In this document: positions 1 through 9,519 of the stretch, in pieces
How positions within the stretch are numbered: position 1 is the first letter of the stretch
Layout: the number at the start of each line of letters is the position of its first letter
Assembly: GCA_043770095.1 (NCBI GenBank)
Contig: JAYVIR010000081.1
Location: 1 to 64,000, forward strand
Reading direction: 5' to 3'
Source of the DNA: JBGSUZ01 sp043770095
GTDB taxonomy: Bacteria; Bacillota; Clostridia; Peptostreptococcales; Acidaminobacteraceae
Length of the DNA: 64,000 nucleotides
The notes under the pieces: model-generated
What the model saw: only the letters and a program-made list of their open reading frames with translations
What the model was told of the DNA's origin: nothing
The model's database searches: none
Translations under genes and position numbers: made by a program

Positions 1-2
1 CT

Positions 3-893
3 GATCAAGTTAAGCTTCGAGCGCTGGTTGATCAACTTTATGTCTATGACATACCCTTCAATGTCCAATTGATTCCCTATGTTAAAATGAAAGGTTCAAA
101 AAAATTAACGGGATATCAGGAAGTTCCACAATTCAACGATACGCTAAAATATATTGAAGACCGTGGTGGGCACTTGATTATAGAAATTTTTCCCGCTGAA
201 ATATCTGGTTCTGAAATTGAGGCAATTGACCTTTATACGCTTTATCCGGATTCTGATTTGCCGCTAAAGACATACCTTGAAGCTTGCATCAGCCTTCTGA
301 TTGAATCAAAATTGCATCCTATAGGTATTTCCTCACCTCACAGAGCCTTAAGCGACTCCGATTATTTATATACGAAAGCACATTTTAGCACCTTTATTGG
401 ACATTTGTATATCGATAACAACCAACTCATCATTTATCCATTCACCTTGAACAACACAAAGCATTTCAATCAGTTTTACCCAATCAATCTTGGCTATATC
501 AACCCTAATCTGCCTGAAAGTTTTTCTGACTTCGATTCGCAGCTGTCTAAAATTTCATTGGTTGAGAAATATTTTGCAGGCGTCTTCATCCCACCCGACC
601 TCAGCCCTTCATTGTTGCTTGACTTAAGAGATAGAGCCACACAATACCAGCTCAGTTATTTTGATATAGAAAAACAGGCAAATTGGGTCAGAATAGACGC
701 ATACGAGCTCGATCTCAACTCAAAAGAGGGGTATATTTCGCTCAAACCCAATGCCCCGCCATCAACCTTAGAAAAAGTTTTTACAGTCTTTTCGAATGGG
801 GTTCTTGCACTCCTGATTTTTGCACTGCTTCTATTTATCTTTATCTTTAAACGTTCTATAAAACGAACCCGCGCGACACAGTTTAGGAAGTGA
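3..893 (+). CDS. DUF2334-family protein, 5' end outside window
   Basis: The reading frame is open from the first bases of the window, so the true start lies upstream and the gene is partial; an internal TTG at 69 is not needed. The sequence resembles DUF2334 (polysaccharide-deacetylase-like fold): an early stretch with DQLYVYDIPFNVQLIPYV, then KYIEDRGGHLIIEIF. The C-terminus has one clear transmembrane helix (about 20 hydrophobic residues, FSNGVLALLIFALLLF...) followed by a basic tail, so the main domain would be outside the membrane. The GT2 gene starts 4 bp downstream, and a BcsB-like gene follows, which points to a role in exopolysaccharide synthesis or trimming. Family assignment is from memory of the motif pattern; enzymatic activity is not shown. 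Confidence 0.7.
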   Translation, partial: DQVKLRALVDQLYVYDIPFNVQLIPYVKMKGSKKLTGYQEVPQFNDTLKYIEDRGGHLIIEIFPAEISGSEIEAIDLYTLYPDSDLPLKTYLEACISLLIESKLHPIGISSPHRALSDSDYLYTKAHFSTFIGHLYIDNNQLIIYPFTLNNTKHFNQFYPINLGYINPNLPESFSDFDSQLSKISLVEKYFAGVFIPPDLSPSLLLDLRDRATQYQLSYFDIEKQANWVRIDAYELDLNSKEGYISLKPNAPPSTLEKVFTVFSNGVLALLIFALLLFIFIFKRSIKRTRATQFRK

Positions 894-897
894 TTTT

Positions 898-2157
898 ATG
901 CAAGCACTTAATCTATTGTTTTTCAGTTCAATGATTGCCATATGGCTTCTACTGCTCGTCAATATGATTCTTCTTTTTTACGGTTACCGTTTTTCCGAGC
1001 GCATCCGTAGCATAAAATTTACCCATCTTAAAGAATTAACTGTTTTCCCAATGATCAGCATTCTCATTCCAGCGCATAACGAGGAAGTGGTCATAGAAAA
1101 GACCTTGCTGGCAATGGTTCGCCTCCACTACCCAAAAGAGGCTTATGAGATCATTGTCATTAATGACAATTCAAACGATCAAACAGGTGCACTTATCGAA
1201 AAAATAAAACTAAGCTTTCCCGATTGCAACATCAATCATCTTGAAATTATAGGCGAGCGTGGTGGCAAAGGAAAATCAAACGCACTTAACATCGGCTATA
1301 AAGAAGCCAAGGGCGAGTTCTTAGTCATTTACGATGCAGACAACACGCCCAATTCAATGACACTCAGATACTTGATTCAAGAAATTCAGAGCAACGACAG
1401 ATACGCTGCTGTCATTGGCAAATTTAGAACCCGCAATAAAGACCGCAATCTTTTGACCCGGTTTATCAACATTGAGACGCTGAGTTTCCAGTGGATGGCT
1501 CAAGCGGGTCGGTGGGAACTCTTCAAACTTTGCACCATTCCCGGAACCAATTTTATCATCAGGCGCAGCATCATTGATTTGATTGGTGGCTGGGATCCGG
1601 ACGCGATCGCCGAGGATACTGAAATTAGTTTTAGAATTTATCAAATGGGCTATCAAATTGCCTTTATGCCTTTAGCTGAAACCTATGAACAGGAGCCAGA
1701 AACCTTAAAGGTTTGGATGAAGCAACGCAGTCGCTGGGTCAACGGAAATTTATATGTTCTCACGAAAAACCTCCTGCACATTCGCCAAGTCAAAAATTGG
1801 GGCGTGTTATTTGATCTTTTTTACTATTTTAGTGTTTATATTCTATTTTTAAGCGCCATTATCGCCTCCGACGGTATTTTTATTTTAGGACTTGTCACCT
1901 CTTTTAAAATTCAGATTCCCGGGAATTTCATTGTCATCTGGGTGCTTAGCTACTTTGTTTTTCTCCTCCAAGTATCCATTACCCTCTCCATCGAAAAAGG
2001 AGAAGTTCACAAAGAAAATATATTTTTGGTCTCCATCATGTACTTTACGTATTGCCAACTTTGGTTGTTAGTGAGTCTCAAAGGTCTTTATCACTTTATT
2101 GTGACCAACGTGATTCTCAAGCAAAAAAGCAAATGGTATAAAACAGAAAGGTTTTAG
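898..2157 (+). CDS. Membrane glycosyltransferase family 2 (cellulose/poly-sugar synthase-like)
   Basis: Processive GT2 enzyme that would polymerise a nucleotide sugar and push the chain through the membrane. One N-terminal membrane helix precedes a GT-A domain with the expected landmarks: IPAHNEE, VINDNSNDQT, the YDADN (DXD-type) metal site, AEDTEIS and the QRSRWVNG (QxxRW) motif. Three or so membrane helices follow near the C-terminus (residues about 300-400). ATG at 898 has GGAAGTGA in front. It lies between a DUF2334 gene and a BcsB-like gene with only a few bases between them, so one transcript is likely. No PilZ domain is visible, unlike classic BcsA. The sugar polymerised cannot be told from sequence. 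Confidence 0.88.
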   Translation: MQALNLLFFSSMIAIWLLLLVNMILLFYGYRFSERIRSIKFTHLKELTVFPMISILIPAHNEEVVIEKTLLAMVRLHYPKEAYEIIVINDNSNDQTGALIEKIKLSFPDCNINHLEIIGERGGKGKSNALNIGYKEAKGEFLVIYDADNTPNSMTLRYLIQEIQSNDRYAAVIGKFRTRNKDRNLLTRFINIETLSFQWMAQAGRWELFKLCTIPGTNFIIRRSIIDLIGGWDPDAIAEDTEISFRIYQMGYQIAFMPLAETYEQEPETLKVWMKQRSRWVNGNLYVLTKNLLHIRQVKNWGVLFDLFYYFSVYILFLSAIIASDGIFILGLVTSFKIQIPGNFIVIWVLSYFVFLLQVSITLSIEKGEVHKENIFLVSIMYFTYCQLWLLVSLKGLYHFIVTNVILKQKSKWYKTERF

Positions 2158-2165
2158 GTGATTTT

Positions 2166-4640
2166 ATGATTAGTCGATGCGCCCTCATCTTACGAAAAAC
2201 CATGATCTTTATAGTGCTTGTTTTCGTGACTAACGCTACTCAGAGCTCAGAGGTCTTTGCTGTATCCAAAAGCTATCCATATGCCATTCAAGTTGGTGTT
2301 TTTGAAAATGTTGAAGCAGCAAATCGTTTTTATGCGGCACATAAAGCCAGTCTTAGCACTGGTCTTATTTTAAAAAGCAAGCATTATCATGTGCTTTATG
2401 GCGCTTACGAAAACAAAACTATGGCGAAGGCTCAACTTTTAAAAGCCCGCAAAATAGATCCGAGTGCCTATGTGATTACATTAAGTGCTCAAAACCAAAT
2501 TCAAATCAAGCAGCTCATGGCCAAACGATCTTCTAGCACGTTCATAAAAAAAGACGCTTCTGCACCTGTAGCAAGTAGCACCAGCGTAGATAAATCTGTG
2601 AGAGTAGTCAATACCGCCGTCCCATTCAACTCCGCAAACATGGCTAAAAAGAGCGTGACGGATAGACCTGTTAATGTAATCAATACGCCCCTTCAGCAAG
2701 ACGTGGTTATTAACGGCACTTATGGATTTTCATCCATCAATTTTAGCGTAAGCAACGACTGGCTTGTGAAAGACAGTTCTTATTTTGAACTCTATTTTTC
2801 TCACGCCAATACCTCTATCTTTCCAGATTCTTCATTGACCGTTCTAATCAATAACGTCCCCATCCAATCTAGACTCTTAAATACGAAAGATCCGTCGCCC
2901 ATAAAAATGCTGGTGCCTATTCCACCAAATATTTTAACGAGCGGATTTAATCAAATTACAGTCAGAACCTATTTACGTACAGCCGAAAATTTATGCGAAA
3001 ATGAAAATAACCCTGCCAACTGGATGGTCATTCATAAAAAATCTTACCTACATCTGGCTTATACCGAGCAACTCGACACTTCCCAATTATTAGAATATCC
3101 ATTTCCATATGTAAAAAGTGGTGAAGACATGCCGCTTGACTTCACATTTCTTTATGATGAGACCCAGCCTAACGCTGAAATTCTAAGGAGTATGTATACT
3201 TTATCTGCCGACTTAGGTCGCCTGATGCCTTCAAAGTCACTTACTTTTAAATTTGCACCTCCAAAAAACCTTGCCTCCGACGACTCTTATATCTATATGG
3301 GCACTAGCATTCCAGAATCACTCAAACGCTATCTTCCTAAAGACTATAACCTAAGTCCTGGTGAACTCTTTATCTCAGAGATTAAATTGAATGAAACTCA
3401 TAAATTTTTGCTGATTATTTCAAAGAAAGCTGAACTGCTGAGTCAATTGACAGGGATGCTAAACTATTCTGCAGTCATTTCTCAGCTCAATAAAGAAACC
3501 GTTGTCTTTTCTGAGTCTGATCTGATTGCACAACCGAATAAAAGCAATGACAATATCATTTCATTTAAAGAACTCGGTTATAGCAACGTGACATTTGAAG
3601 GTACCAAAGCTGGGTCTGCCGGCTTCTACGTAGAAATCCCCAAAAATTGGATGCTCACTTCTGACTCTAAACTCGTTGTATCAACACGGTTTTCCTCCAT
3701 TGTAGATGCCCCCACGTCATCGGTTACTGCTATCATCAATGGCATTCCTATCGGAAGTCGAACCTTAGAAAAAGCATCGCAAGACAATCAAATTTTAGAA
3801 TTCAGCCTTCCAGACGAAGTAATCACCAGCAACCGTTTCAACGTTGTCTTGTCCTATGCCTTAGGTGGCGATTTCGATTGCAGTGCTGCAGGCAATAACA
3901 AAGGTCTTTGGGCTTTTATTTCAAACGATAGTTTTCTGCAACTCAACCACTCCGCGCGTGAGTTTTTCTCGCTCGAAGATTTAGCAAGCCCCTTTGTTTC
4001 AGATGGTATTTTTAACAATTTGAACATTGCGCTCAGTAAAAATGCACGCTACGAAGAACTAGCACTCACCGCTGCCATAATGGGTAAATTGGGGCACCAA
4101 ACGATTCAGAGCAGTCCTTTTGAAGTCACATTTGACGACGTGAAAAAAGCTGCCAACAATCTGATTATTGGCACCGCCGACCAAGCGCTCATTCAAAAAA
4201 ACAACAATAAGGCAACCGTGCCTTACAATGCCACCTTCTCTGGTTTTGTCACAAAAACAGGGCTTTTCCTTTTAGCCAATCAGCAAAAGGAGTATGCGAC
4301 CGCGCAAATACTGTATGACAAAGAATCCCAGACTAGCAACCTATGGATCTCTAGCATCACGCCAGTTGGTTTAGAATGGGCAGGAAAATATTTATACGAC
4401 TTCGGCTTATATAGTCAAGTCAAAGGGGATGTCATCTTTGTCAGCCGTAGCGGTCTTCTCCAACAAATAGAAACAATCAAACCCGAAACCACAGCTACCT
4501 TGATCAAAAAAGCGAGCGCCTTCAGCAAAACGCCTAAAGCTACCTTTGAAAACATTCGTAATTTTCTTGTTTTTTTAGGTGCGCTCCTCGGTGTCATCAT
4601 TCTTATTCTTGTTATGACGAACAAAAATAAAAAGGCCTAA
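2166..4640 (+). CDS. SPOR-domain plus BcsB-like membrane-anchored exopolysaccharide protein
   Basis: After a signal peptide (residues about 10-30) comes a SPOR-like repeat (YAIQVGVFENVEAANRFYAAHK ... YHVLYGAY), a linker, and then a long region with the look of the cellulose synthase accessory subunit BcsB: two copies of a carbohydrate-binding-like block (YGFSSINFSVSNDWL and GYSNVTFEGTKAGSAGFYVEIP) each followed by 'LTVLINNVPIQSR'-type strands, and a single C-terminal membrane helix. In the BcsB family this protein guides the nascent chain outside the membrane and holds the synthase. SPOR domains usually bind denuded peptidoglycan, so the fusion may tether the machine to the wall; that is inference. 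AGGTGATTTT precedes ATG 2166. The stop codon lies in a terminator loop. Confidence 0.78.
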   Translation: MISRCALILRKTMIFIVLVFVTNATQSSEVFAVSKSYPYAIQVGVFENVEAANRFYAAHKASLSTGLILKSKHYHVLYGAYENKTMAKAQLLKARKIDPSAYVITLSAQNQIQIKQLMAKRSSSTFIKKDASAPVASSTSVDKSVRVVNTAVPFNSANMAKKSVTDRPVNVINTPLQQDVVINGTYGFSSINFSVSNDWLVKDSSYFELYFSHANTSIFPDSSLTVLINNVPIQSRLLNTKDPSPIKMLVPIPPNILTSGFNQITVRTYLRTAENLCENENNPANWMVIHKKSYLHLAYTEQLDTSQLLEYPFPYVKSGEDMPLDFTFLYDETQPNAEILRSMYTLSADLGRLMPSKSLTFKFAPPKNLASDDSYIYMGTSIPESLKRYLPKDYNLSPGELFISEIKLNETHKFLLIISKKAELLSQLTGMLNYSAVISQLNKETVVFSESDLIAQPNKSNDNIISFKELGYSNVTFEGTKAGSAGFYVEIPKNWMLTSDSKLVVSTRFSSIVDAPTSSVTAIINGIPIGSRTLEKASQDNQILEFSLPDEVITSNRFNVVLSYALGGDFDCSAAGNNKGLWAFISNDSFLQLNHSAREFFSLEDLASPFVSDGIFNNLNIALSKNARYEELALTAAIMGKLGHQTIQSSPFEVTFDDVKKAANNLIIGTADQALIQKNNNKATVPYNATFSGFVTKTGLFLLANQQKEYATAQILYDKESQTSNLWISSITPVGLEWAGKYLYDFGLYSQVKGDVIFVSRSGLLQQIETIKPETTATLIKKASAFSKTPKATFENIRNFLVFLGALLGVIILILVMTNKNKKA

Positions 4641-4648
4641 AGGCCTTT
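4631..4648. terminator. Bidirectional terminator holding both stop codons
   Basis: AAAGGCC (4631-4637), loop TAAA, GGCCTTT (4642-4648), with A-rich sequence on the left and T's on the right. It serves the polysaccharide operon on + and the helicase gene on -. The + stop TAA (4638-4640) and the - stop TAG (4637-4639) both fall at the hairpin loop. Confidence 0.7.
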
Positions 4649-6955
4649 TCTCCAAAATTCCAAATGACTCTCATAGACGTTTTCCGGCTCTGGGAGTTTT
4701 TTGATGTGCCAATGATTGGGCAGCAAGCTTTTATATCGGCTATAAAGGTAGCGGTCGTCTAGAAAAAGAACCATACCTCGATCTTTTTCCGTGCGAATCA
4801 GCCGACCAACCGCCTGCACAATTTTATTGATGGCAGGATAGACATAGGCGTAAGTGTAACCGCTCTTTTGCCGCTCATCATAAAAGGTTTTGATCAGTTC
4901 ATTTTCCTGACTCATATAAGGCGTTCCAAGGCCTATTAGAACAACCCCTTCCAGGCGATCTCCCACCAAGTCGATCCCCTCAGAAAACGTGCCACCTAAT
5001 ACCGCAAGGCCAATCACGGTTTCATCATTCTCCTTGGCAAACTGCTCTAAAAAACATTGCTTGTCCGCTTCTGACATGCCCGGAAACTGCGGCACAATTC
5101 GTCCGAAGGTCAGATGAGTCGCTAGCCTTGTCTCCATCTGATGTAAAAAGTCATAAGAAGGGCAGAATACCAAGTAATTAGCAGTCTTACTGCTCACAAG
5201 CGCCAAGATGTATGCGACCATGCGTTCATAATGCTTTTCTCTGGCATTTAATCGGGTGTCAATGCCTGCCCCTAATATCAGCGCCCTATTTTCAATTGGA
5301 AAAGGGCTGCCCAGTACCAGCTTTCGACACCCTAAAATGCCGAGCACCTCTTCATAATAAGGGTATGGCGCCATCGTGGCGGAAAAAATGATAGTGGATA
5401 TAGCATTTCTATAGCTAGATGCCAAAGCGGCGCTTGGGTCAATGCACATCATTTTGCAGGTGCCCCCAGCTTCTTCGGACTCAATCCAAAGGTGTCCCTC
5501 AAGAAAGTAATCGCTGATAAAATTAAACCGATAACAGCGCAGAAGCAGTTCACTCTCATTTTTTGACAGTTCAAATCCCTCAGTATCCATCAGATACATC
5601 ACCGCTGCATCAAATGCTTTGCTTAACGTCGCCAGCAACTTTCCATTGATCAGATCGCTCGTGTGAAAGTCTTCTTCCTCTGATTTGAGCTCTTTTTGCA
5701 TGGCGAGCAACTGTCTGTTAAGTTTTCCAAAGGCTTTTTCGGGCTCGCTTTTTTTAGGAAAACCCTTCCTAAGAAGCATGATGTCGTCTCTGCAAATGCT
5801 GGCACCAAACATTTCCCTGCCCCTATGAGGCAAATTGTGAGCTTCATCCACTAAAAAGACATACCGCTCTGTGACTTCGACAAAAAACCGCTGCAACTTT
5901 GCCAATGGATCGAACACGTAATTGTAATCGCAAACGATGACATCTGAAAAATTGGCTAAATCAAGTGCAAATTCTGCGGGACAAACGCTATGTTTCCGGG
6001 CGTAGAGTTCTACTTGCACCTGATCCATGTGATCTTCGCAAAGCAGTGCATCCATTAAAGCGTCATTGATCCGATCAAAATGGCCCTTTGCATAGGGGCA
6101 ATCTACAGGATTGCACTTCTTTTCGCCCGTAAAACAGATGCGTTCTTTGGCGGTCAGTGTGACGCTCTTTACAACAGCGCCCGAACGCCGCATCAGCAGC
6201 AAACTTTCCTCCGCAACCGTCCTTACGACTGTTTTGGCGGTAAGATAAAAGATGCGGTCTACTTTTCCTTCTCCCATTGCCTTTAATGAAGGGAATAATG
6301 TCGACACCGTTTTCCCAACCCCCGTAGGTGCTTCTGCCATCATGATAAATTCATCTCGGATTGCGCTGTAGACAGCCGCTGCTAATTTCCTCTGCCCCAA
6401 CCGATAGCCGGCATAAGGAAAATTAAACGTTTTTAAAGCCTCTGTTCTTTTTTCAAACCAGTCATTTCTAAAATCGTGCCAAATTTGATAACGGTCCATT
6501 AGTCCTGTAACGTATTCTAATAGCCACTGAGACGTTTTTTTTACAGTAAAGTCCCGACGTTCTGCCATTGGCATGTTATAATAAGTCAGCATAATCTCGA
6601 CGTGCTCCAAGCCTTCTTCTAACGCCAACATATGCGCATAGCAATAAGCTTGTGCCCAGTGTACAGTTTCCCCCTCGCCGTCCCATTCGCTAAGTTTTCT
6701 ACGAGTGCTCTTTATTTCATGAATGCCCTTTCGGTGAAAGACCCCATCCGCTCGACCTTGGAGCATTAAATCCATGCTTTCAAAATGGCAACTAAAGCGT
6801 ATTTCTTTCTCCCAACCATCTTCATACTGAGCTTGAAGTGCCCGATGAACCTCTTGCCCTTCTTGCATGCGACTACCACTCCCGAGGCGAACATCAATGT
6901 CCCCGCCACGCAGTACCATGGCCACCAAATCGCCTACCGATATAATGGATGACAT
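4637..6955 (-). CDS. PD-(D/E)XK nuclease / Rad3(XPD, DinG)-type helicase fusion
   Basis: Probable DNA repair helicase. The first 170 residues carry a Cas4/AddB-like nuclease signature: GRADGVFHRKGIHEIKST (D ... E-x-K). The rest is a superfamily 2 Rad3-type helicase: EAPTGVGKT (Walker A), four cysteines in the 4Fe-4S position (ICF, KKC, DCP, SVCP), VCDYNYVFDP, DEAHNL (Walker B) and the C-terminal VQAVGRLIRTEKDRGMVLFLD. 772 residues is normal for this fusion, which is known in Firmicutes and Bacteroidetes. ATG at 6955 has GGAGGTG 7 bp upstream. It stands alone, convergent with the polysaccharide operon with a 4-bp overlap. Substrate is not predictable from sequence. Confidence 0.88.
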   Translation of the reverse strand: MSSIISVGDLVAMVLRGGDIDVRLGSGSRMQEGQEVHRALQAQYEDGWEKEIRFSCHFESMDLMLQGRADGVFHRKGIHEIKSTRRKLSEWDGEGETVHWAQAYCYAHMLALEEGLEHVEIMLTYYNMPMAERRDFTVKKTSQWLLEYVTGLMDRYQIWHDFRNDWFEKRTEALKTFNFPYAGYRLGQRKLAAAVYSAIRDEFIMMAEAPTGVGKTVSTLFPSLKAMGEGKVDRIFYLTAKTVVRTVAEESLLLMRRSGAVVKSVTLTAKERICFTGEKKCNPVDCPYAKGHFDRINDALMDALLCEDHMDQVQVELYARKHSVCPAEFALDLANFSDVIVCDYNYVFDPLAKLQRFFVEVTERYVFLVDEAHNLPHRGREMFGASICRDDIMLLRKGFPKKSEPEKAFGKLNRQLLAMQKELKSEEEDFHTSDLINGKLLATLSKAFDAAVMYLMDTEGFELSKNESELLLRCYRFNFISDYFLEGHLWIESEEAGGTCKMMCIDPSAALASSYRNAISTIIFSATMAPYPYYEEVLGILGCRKLVLGSPFPIENRALILGAGIDTRLNAREKHYERMVAYILALVSSKTANYLVFCPSYDFLHQMETRLATHLTFGRIVPQFPGMSEADKQCFLEQFAKENDETVIGLAVLGGTFSEGIDLVGDRLEGVVLIGLGTPYMSQENELIKTFYDERQKSGYTYAYVYPAINKIVQAVGRLIRTEKDRGMVLFLDDRYLYSRYKSLLPNHWHIKKLPEPENVYESHLEFWRKGL

Positions 6956-7016
6956 GTGTTCACCTCCAACAGTACGTGTGTTCTCTTTTTTCTATTGTAA
7001 CATCTTTTCAGACATG

Positions 7017-7057
7017 AAAAAAGTGCCATACCCAATCCAATGAGATATGACACTTTT
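7017..7057 (-). terminator. Possible terminator after lytic transglycosylase
   Basis: Read on the minus strand, AAAAGTGTCAT pairs with ATGGCACTTTT across a loop of about 18 bases and ends in a short T run. The loop is long and the T run short, so this is only a likely terminator. Confidence 0.45.
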
Positions 7058-7087
7058 ATTCGTTTTATATCGTCACCGACGGGACAG

Positions 7088-7846
7088 TTATTTATTAAAA
7101 ACTAAATACTGATTTTCGGCTTTGAGTACTTTTCTGGAGTATGTTGTGCTGTAAGTTCCATGCTTTTGATAATATCTTTTCAAATTGCTTGGTCCTCTGT
7201 TGTATTCTGAAAGCATACGGTTATAATCGCCACCGTAATTTTTCTTGAGCACATTAAGATAGGCCGCTGCTAGGCCAATATTGTATTCGGGATCAAAAAT
7301 TTGCTTAGGATTGTACTTGAGACCGAGGTCCTTTCCAAAATCCTGTGCAAGCCATTTTTCAGTCGCTGGGATAATCTGCATAAAGCCGCGGTCTTTTGAA
7401 GAACCTACTTCCCATTGATTGAAATTGCTTTCTACCTCAATGACGGACAAAATCAATGAGGGATTTAAATTGTACTGATCAGCGTACTTAATAAGAATAA
7501 GTGCCGTCTGATAGTCTAAGGGCGTGCCTGCGACAATTTCTTTCGCTCTGGCTTCTAAGCTGTTTTTTACCGGTGTTGCCACTTGCGTTGCAACCTTCGC
7601 AATATTTGCCGAAGTATTGATGCTTGTTGCCGCTTTAAGTGGTGCATTACTTAACACCAGGGTGTCCTGCCCTTTATTCTCTATAATAGTTGGATTGTTT
7701 TTAGTAGTATCAGCAAATGATGTAGATGTCCCGAATTCCAGAATCTGTACCCCGTTATTGACGATTGGCAGTGGCCCGAAAATACTCACCAGTAACAATA
7801 CCGCGCTGAGTATAAGCGATACTACCATGCTTCGATAACAAGTCAT
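7088..7846 (-). CDS. Lytic transglycosylase (SLT domain), membrane-anchored
   Basis: Cuts peptidoglycan glycan strands outside the cell. An N-terminal signal/anchor helix (SMVVSLILSAVLLLVSIFG) is followed by a linker and a C-terminal SLT domain of about 120 residues: ILSVIEVESNFNQWEVGS contains the catalytic Glu, followed by GFMQIIPAT, NIGLAAAYLNVL and LSEYNRGPSNL, all typical of the Slt70/MltE-like fold. A GTG at 7858 is possible, but it abuts the AAAGGT ribosome site; ATG at 7846 gives better spacing. Monocistronic, with its own likely promoter at 7932-7959. Confidence 0.86.
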   Translation of the reverse strand: MTCYRSMVVSLILSAVLLLVSIFGPLPIVNNGVQILEFGTSTSFADTTKNNPTIIENKGQDTLVLSNAPLKAATSINTSANIAKVATQVATPVKNSLEARAKEIVAGTPLDYQTALILIKYADQYNLNPSLILSVIEVESNFNQWEVGSSKDRGFMQIIPATEKWLAQDFGKDLGLKYNPKQIFDPEYNIGLAAAYLNVLKKNYGGDYNRMLSEYNRGPSNLKRYYQKHGTYSTTYSRKVLKAENQYLVFNK

Positions 7847-7931
7847 GGTTCTGTTCACACCTTTCTCTAAGTTCTATAATATCTATCTATAAAATCAAAT
7901 AGGCCGATAAACGACCTTTGATGTATAGCTG

Positions 7932-7959
7932 ATTATATCATAGATTTAAATAAAATCAA
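7932..7959 (-). promoter_or_regulatory. Likely sigma-A promoter of lytic transglycosylase
   Basis: On the minus strand TTGATT (7959-7954), 16 bp, TATAAT (7937-7932). It lies in the 117-bp gap between the upstream operon and the transglycosylase gene. Confidence 0.5.
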
Positions 7960-7974
7960 CAGGACTTACCCCCA

Positions 7975-9519
7975 TTAAAAGCGAAATTCGGGGTCAACCT
8001 TTGTATAAAAGTTACTAAAACTCAGCTCTATTGTAATGTACCCTACTTTTGACCCAGTATCATCCAATATGTTTAAAAACACCTCGATGCCATCGTCCGT
8101 AATTACAAAATTGTTTATATTTTCCAAATCTATTGGTTCAATCGTCTGGAATGTACCTATATCATAGTTTGTAATCCCCTGTTCGACAGCTTCCAATATT
8201 TTCTTTTTTTGTAGATGATAATTTATGAATAGCTCTTGAAAACCAATTTCTCGGCCCGCGTCAAAATCATAATTAAAACTTTCAATATAGCGAATGATTT
8301 GGCCATTGCCGTAGGTCATTTGAATCTTTTGAAACAATGACATCTGGCTGTTTTTGGCAAAGGTAATATCGTAAGAGGTTTTCATATGCCAATTTTGTAC
8401 TTGGTAACCGCGGCTCGAGCCTCTATACACGTATTTATAAACGTTTTCAAGCAATTTTTCATTGATATAATCACTTTCAACAAAACGTCGATAGCCCTCA
8501 ATTCTAGGCACATATTGGTGCTCACCTGAGAACGTAATCAAATCCGCTTTAATGCGTATGTGATCACTTTTGGAAACGATAAAATCAGAACGGTTTTTTT
8601 GTATACCGCTATAGATATATTGAAGGAAATCGGATACCACAACACAATCATTTTGCATTACCATTTTTGTGTATCTATTTAGCATTAATGCCAAATTTTC
8701 GGATTTTAAGTTTTGCGATAGCCTCAAATACGAGTTTAGCAAGCCTTCGTTGACTTTTCCTGAATAACTGTCATAACTTTCAAACAATTCATTTCCAAAA
8801 ATATAAACACTCAATTCTTTATTAAAAATGGATTGAATCTCATGATTCTTCTCTGAGAGTTGAAATTTGTTTATGAAATAATCACATTTCAACAGTAATT
8901 TCTCAACTTTTTTGTAATAATTTTCTTTTTCAGGATGTTTTTTTGAGACAATTCCATCTTTAAGATCCATGATTTCAAGATATTTTGCACCCTCATCAGT
9001 CATCCCAACGAATGTTGTTTCAAGGCGTCCATACTCTATGAATGGGTGGTAAAGATCCTTTTCTCTCTTTAAATAATAACCTGAAATATCCAATTCTTTC
9101 ATGACATCTTTAAAGGTTTTTTCTTCAATCGTATCAATTATTTTGGTCTGATAAGCATAATAGAAGTACTTATAAACCATTTTATGATTGCCCTGATAAA
9201 AAATTTTCTTATCATATTCCGGGAGTTGAGCGAGCAAATAGGCATGGTATTTATACATTACCTGTGTTTTTTCTTGAGCGCTCAAATAAGGCAGAATATC
9301 TTCTATATACCCAAGAACCTTTGACGGCAAGACTTTACGTTGAGTCATCATATTGACCATTCGCGTCATATCTTCATAAACATCGTTATCAATTTCAGGG
9401 TGAATCGCAGACGACCAAATTTTAGGCTTCACTTCTGCAAAAGGAAACAAGAAGATTAGAAATAACAATATCGCTAAAAACCCTGCAATTTTCCGCTCGT
9501 GACCCTTCCAATTAATCAT
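7975..9519 (-). CDS. Membrane-anchored extracytoplasmic protein of unknown function in two-component operon
   Basis: I do not recognise the family. One N-terminal membrane helix (KIAGFLAILLFLIFLFPFAEV) is followed by about 480 mostly soluble, charged residues that would lie outside the cell; several stretches are rich in Tyr, Asp and Lys. The track-length start at 9546 would overlap the kinase by 35 bp; ATG 9519 is better, because GGAGG (9530-9526) is 6 bp upstream and the start overlaps the kinase stop, the usual mark of translational coupling. As last gene of the lipoprotein-regulator-kinase operon it may sense or tune the kinase signal, in the way YycH/YycI do for YycG, but no sequence similarity to those is claimed. 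Confidence 0.72.
   Translation of the reverse strand: MINWKGHERKIAGFLAILLFLIFLFPFAEVKPKIWSSAIHPEIDNDVYEDMTRMVNMMTQRKVLPSKVLGYIEDILPYLSAQEKTQVMYKYHAYLLAQLPEYDKKIFYQGNHKMVYKYFYYAYQTKIIDTIEEKTFKDVMKELDISGYYLKREKDLYHPFIEYGRLETTFVGMTDEGAKYLEIMDLKDGIVSKKHPEKENYYKKVEKLLLKCDYFINKFQLSEKNHEIQSIFNKELSVYIFGNELFESYDSYSGKVNEGLLNSYLRLSQNLKSENLALMLNRYTKMVMQNDCVVVSDFLQYIYSGIQKNRSDFIVSKSDHIRIKADLITFSGEHQYVPRIEGYRRFVESDYINEKLLENVYKYVYRGSSRGYQVQNWHMKTSYDITFAKNSQMSLFQKIQMTYGNGQIIRYIESFNYDFDAGREIGFQELFINYHLQKKKILEAVEQGITNYDIGTFQTIEPIDLENINNFVITDDGIEVFLNILDDTGSKVGYITIELSFSNFYTKVDPEFRF

Noticed and set aside
4637..6955. Cas4 or CRISPR-linked helicase
   Set aside because: The nuclease part is Cas4-like only in motif; no cas1, cas2 or repeats are near, and the Rad3-type fusion is common outside CRISPR loci.
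7975..9519. Assignment as YycH or YycI
   Set aside because: Only the operon position is similar; I see no shared sequence motif.
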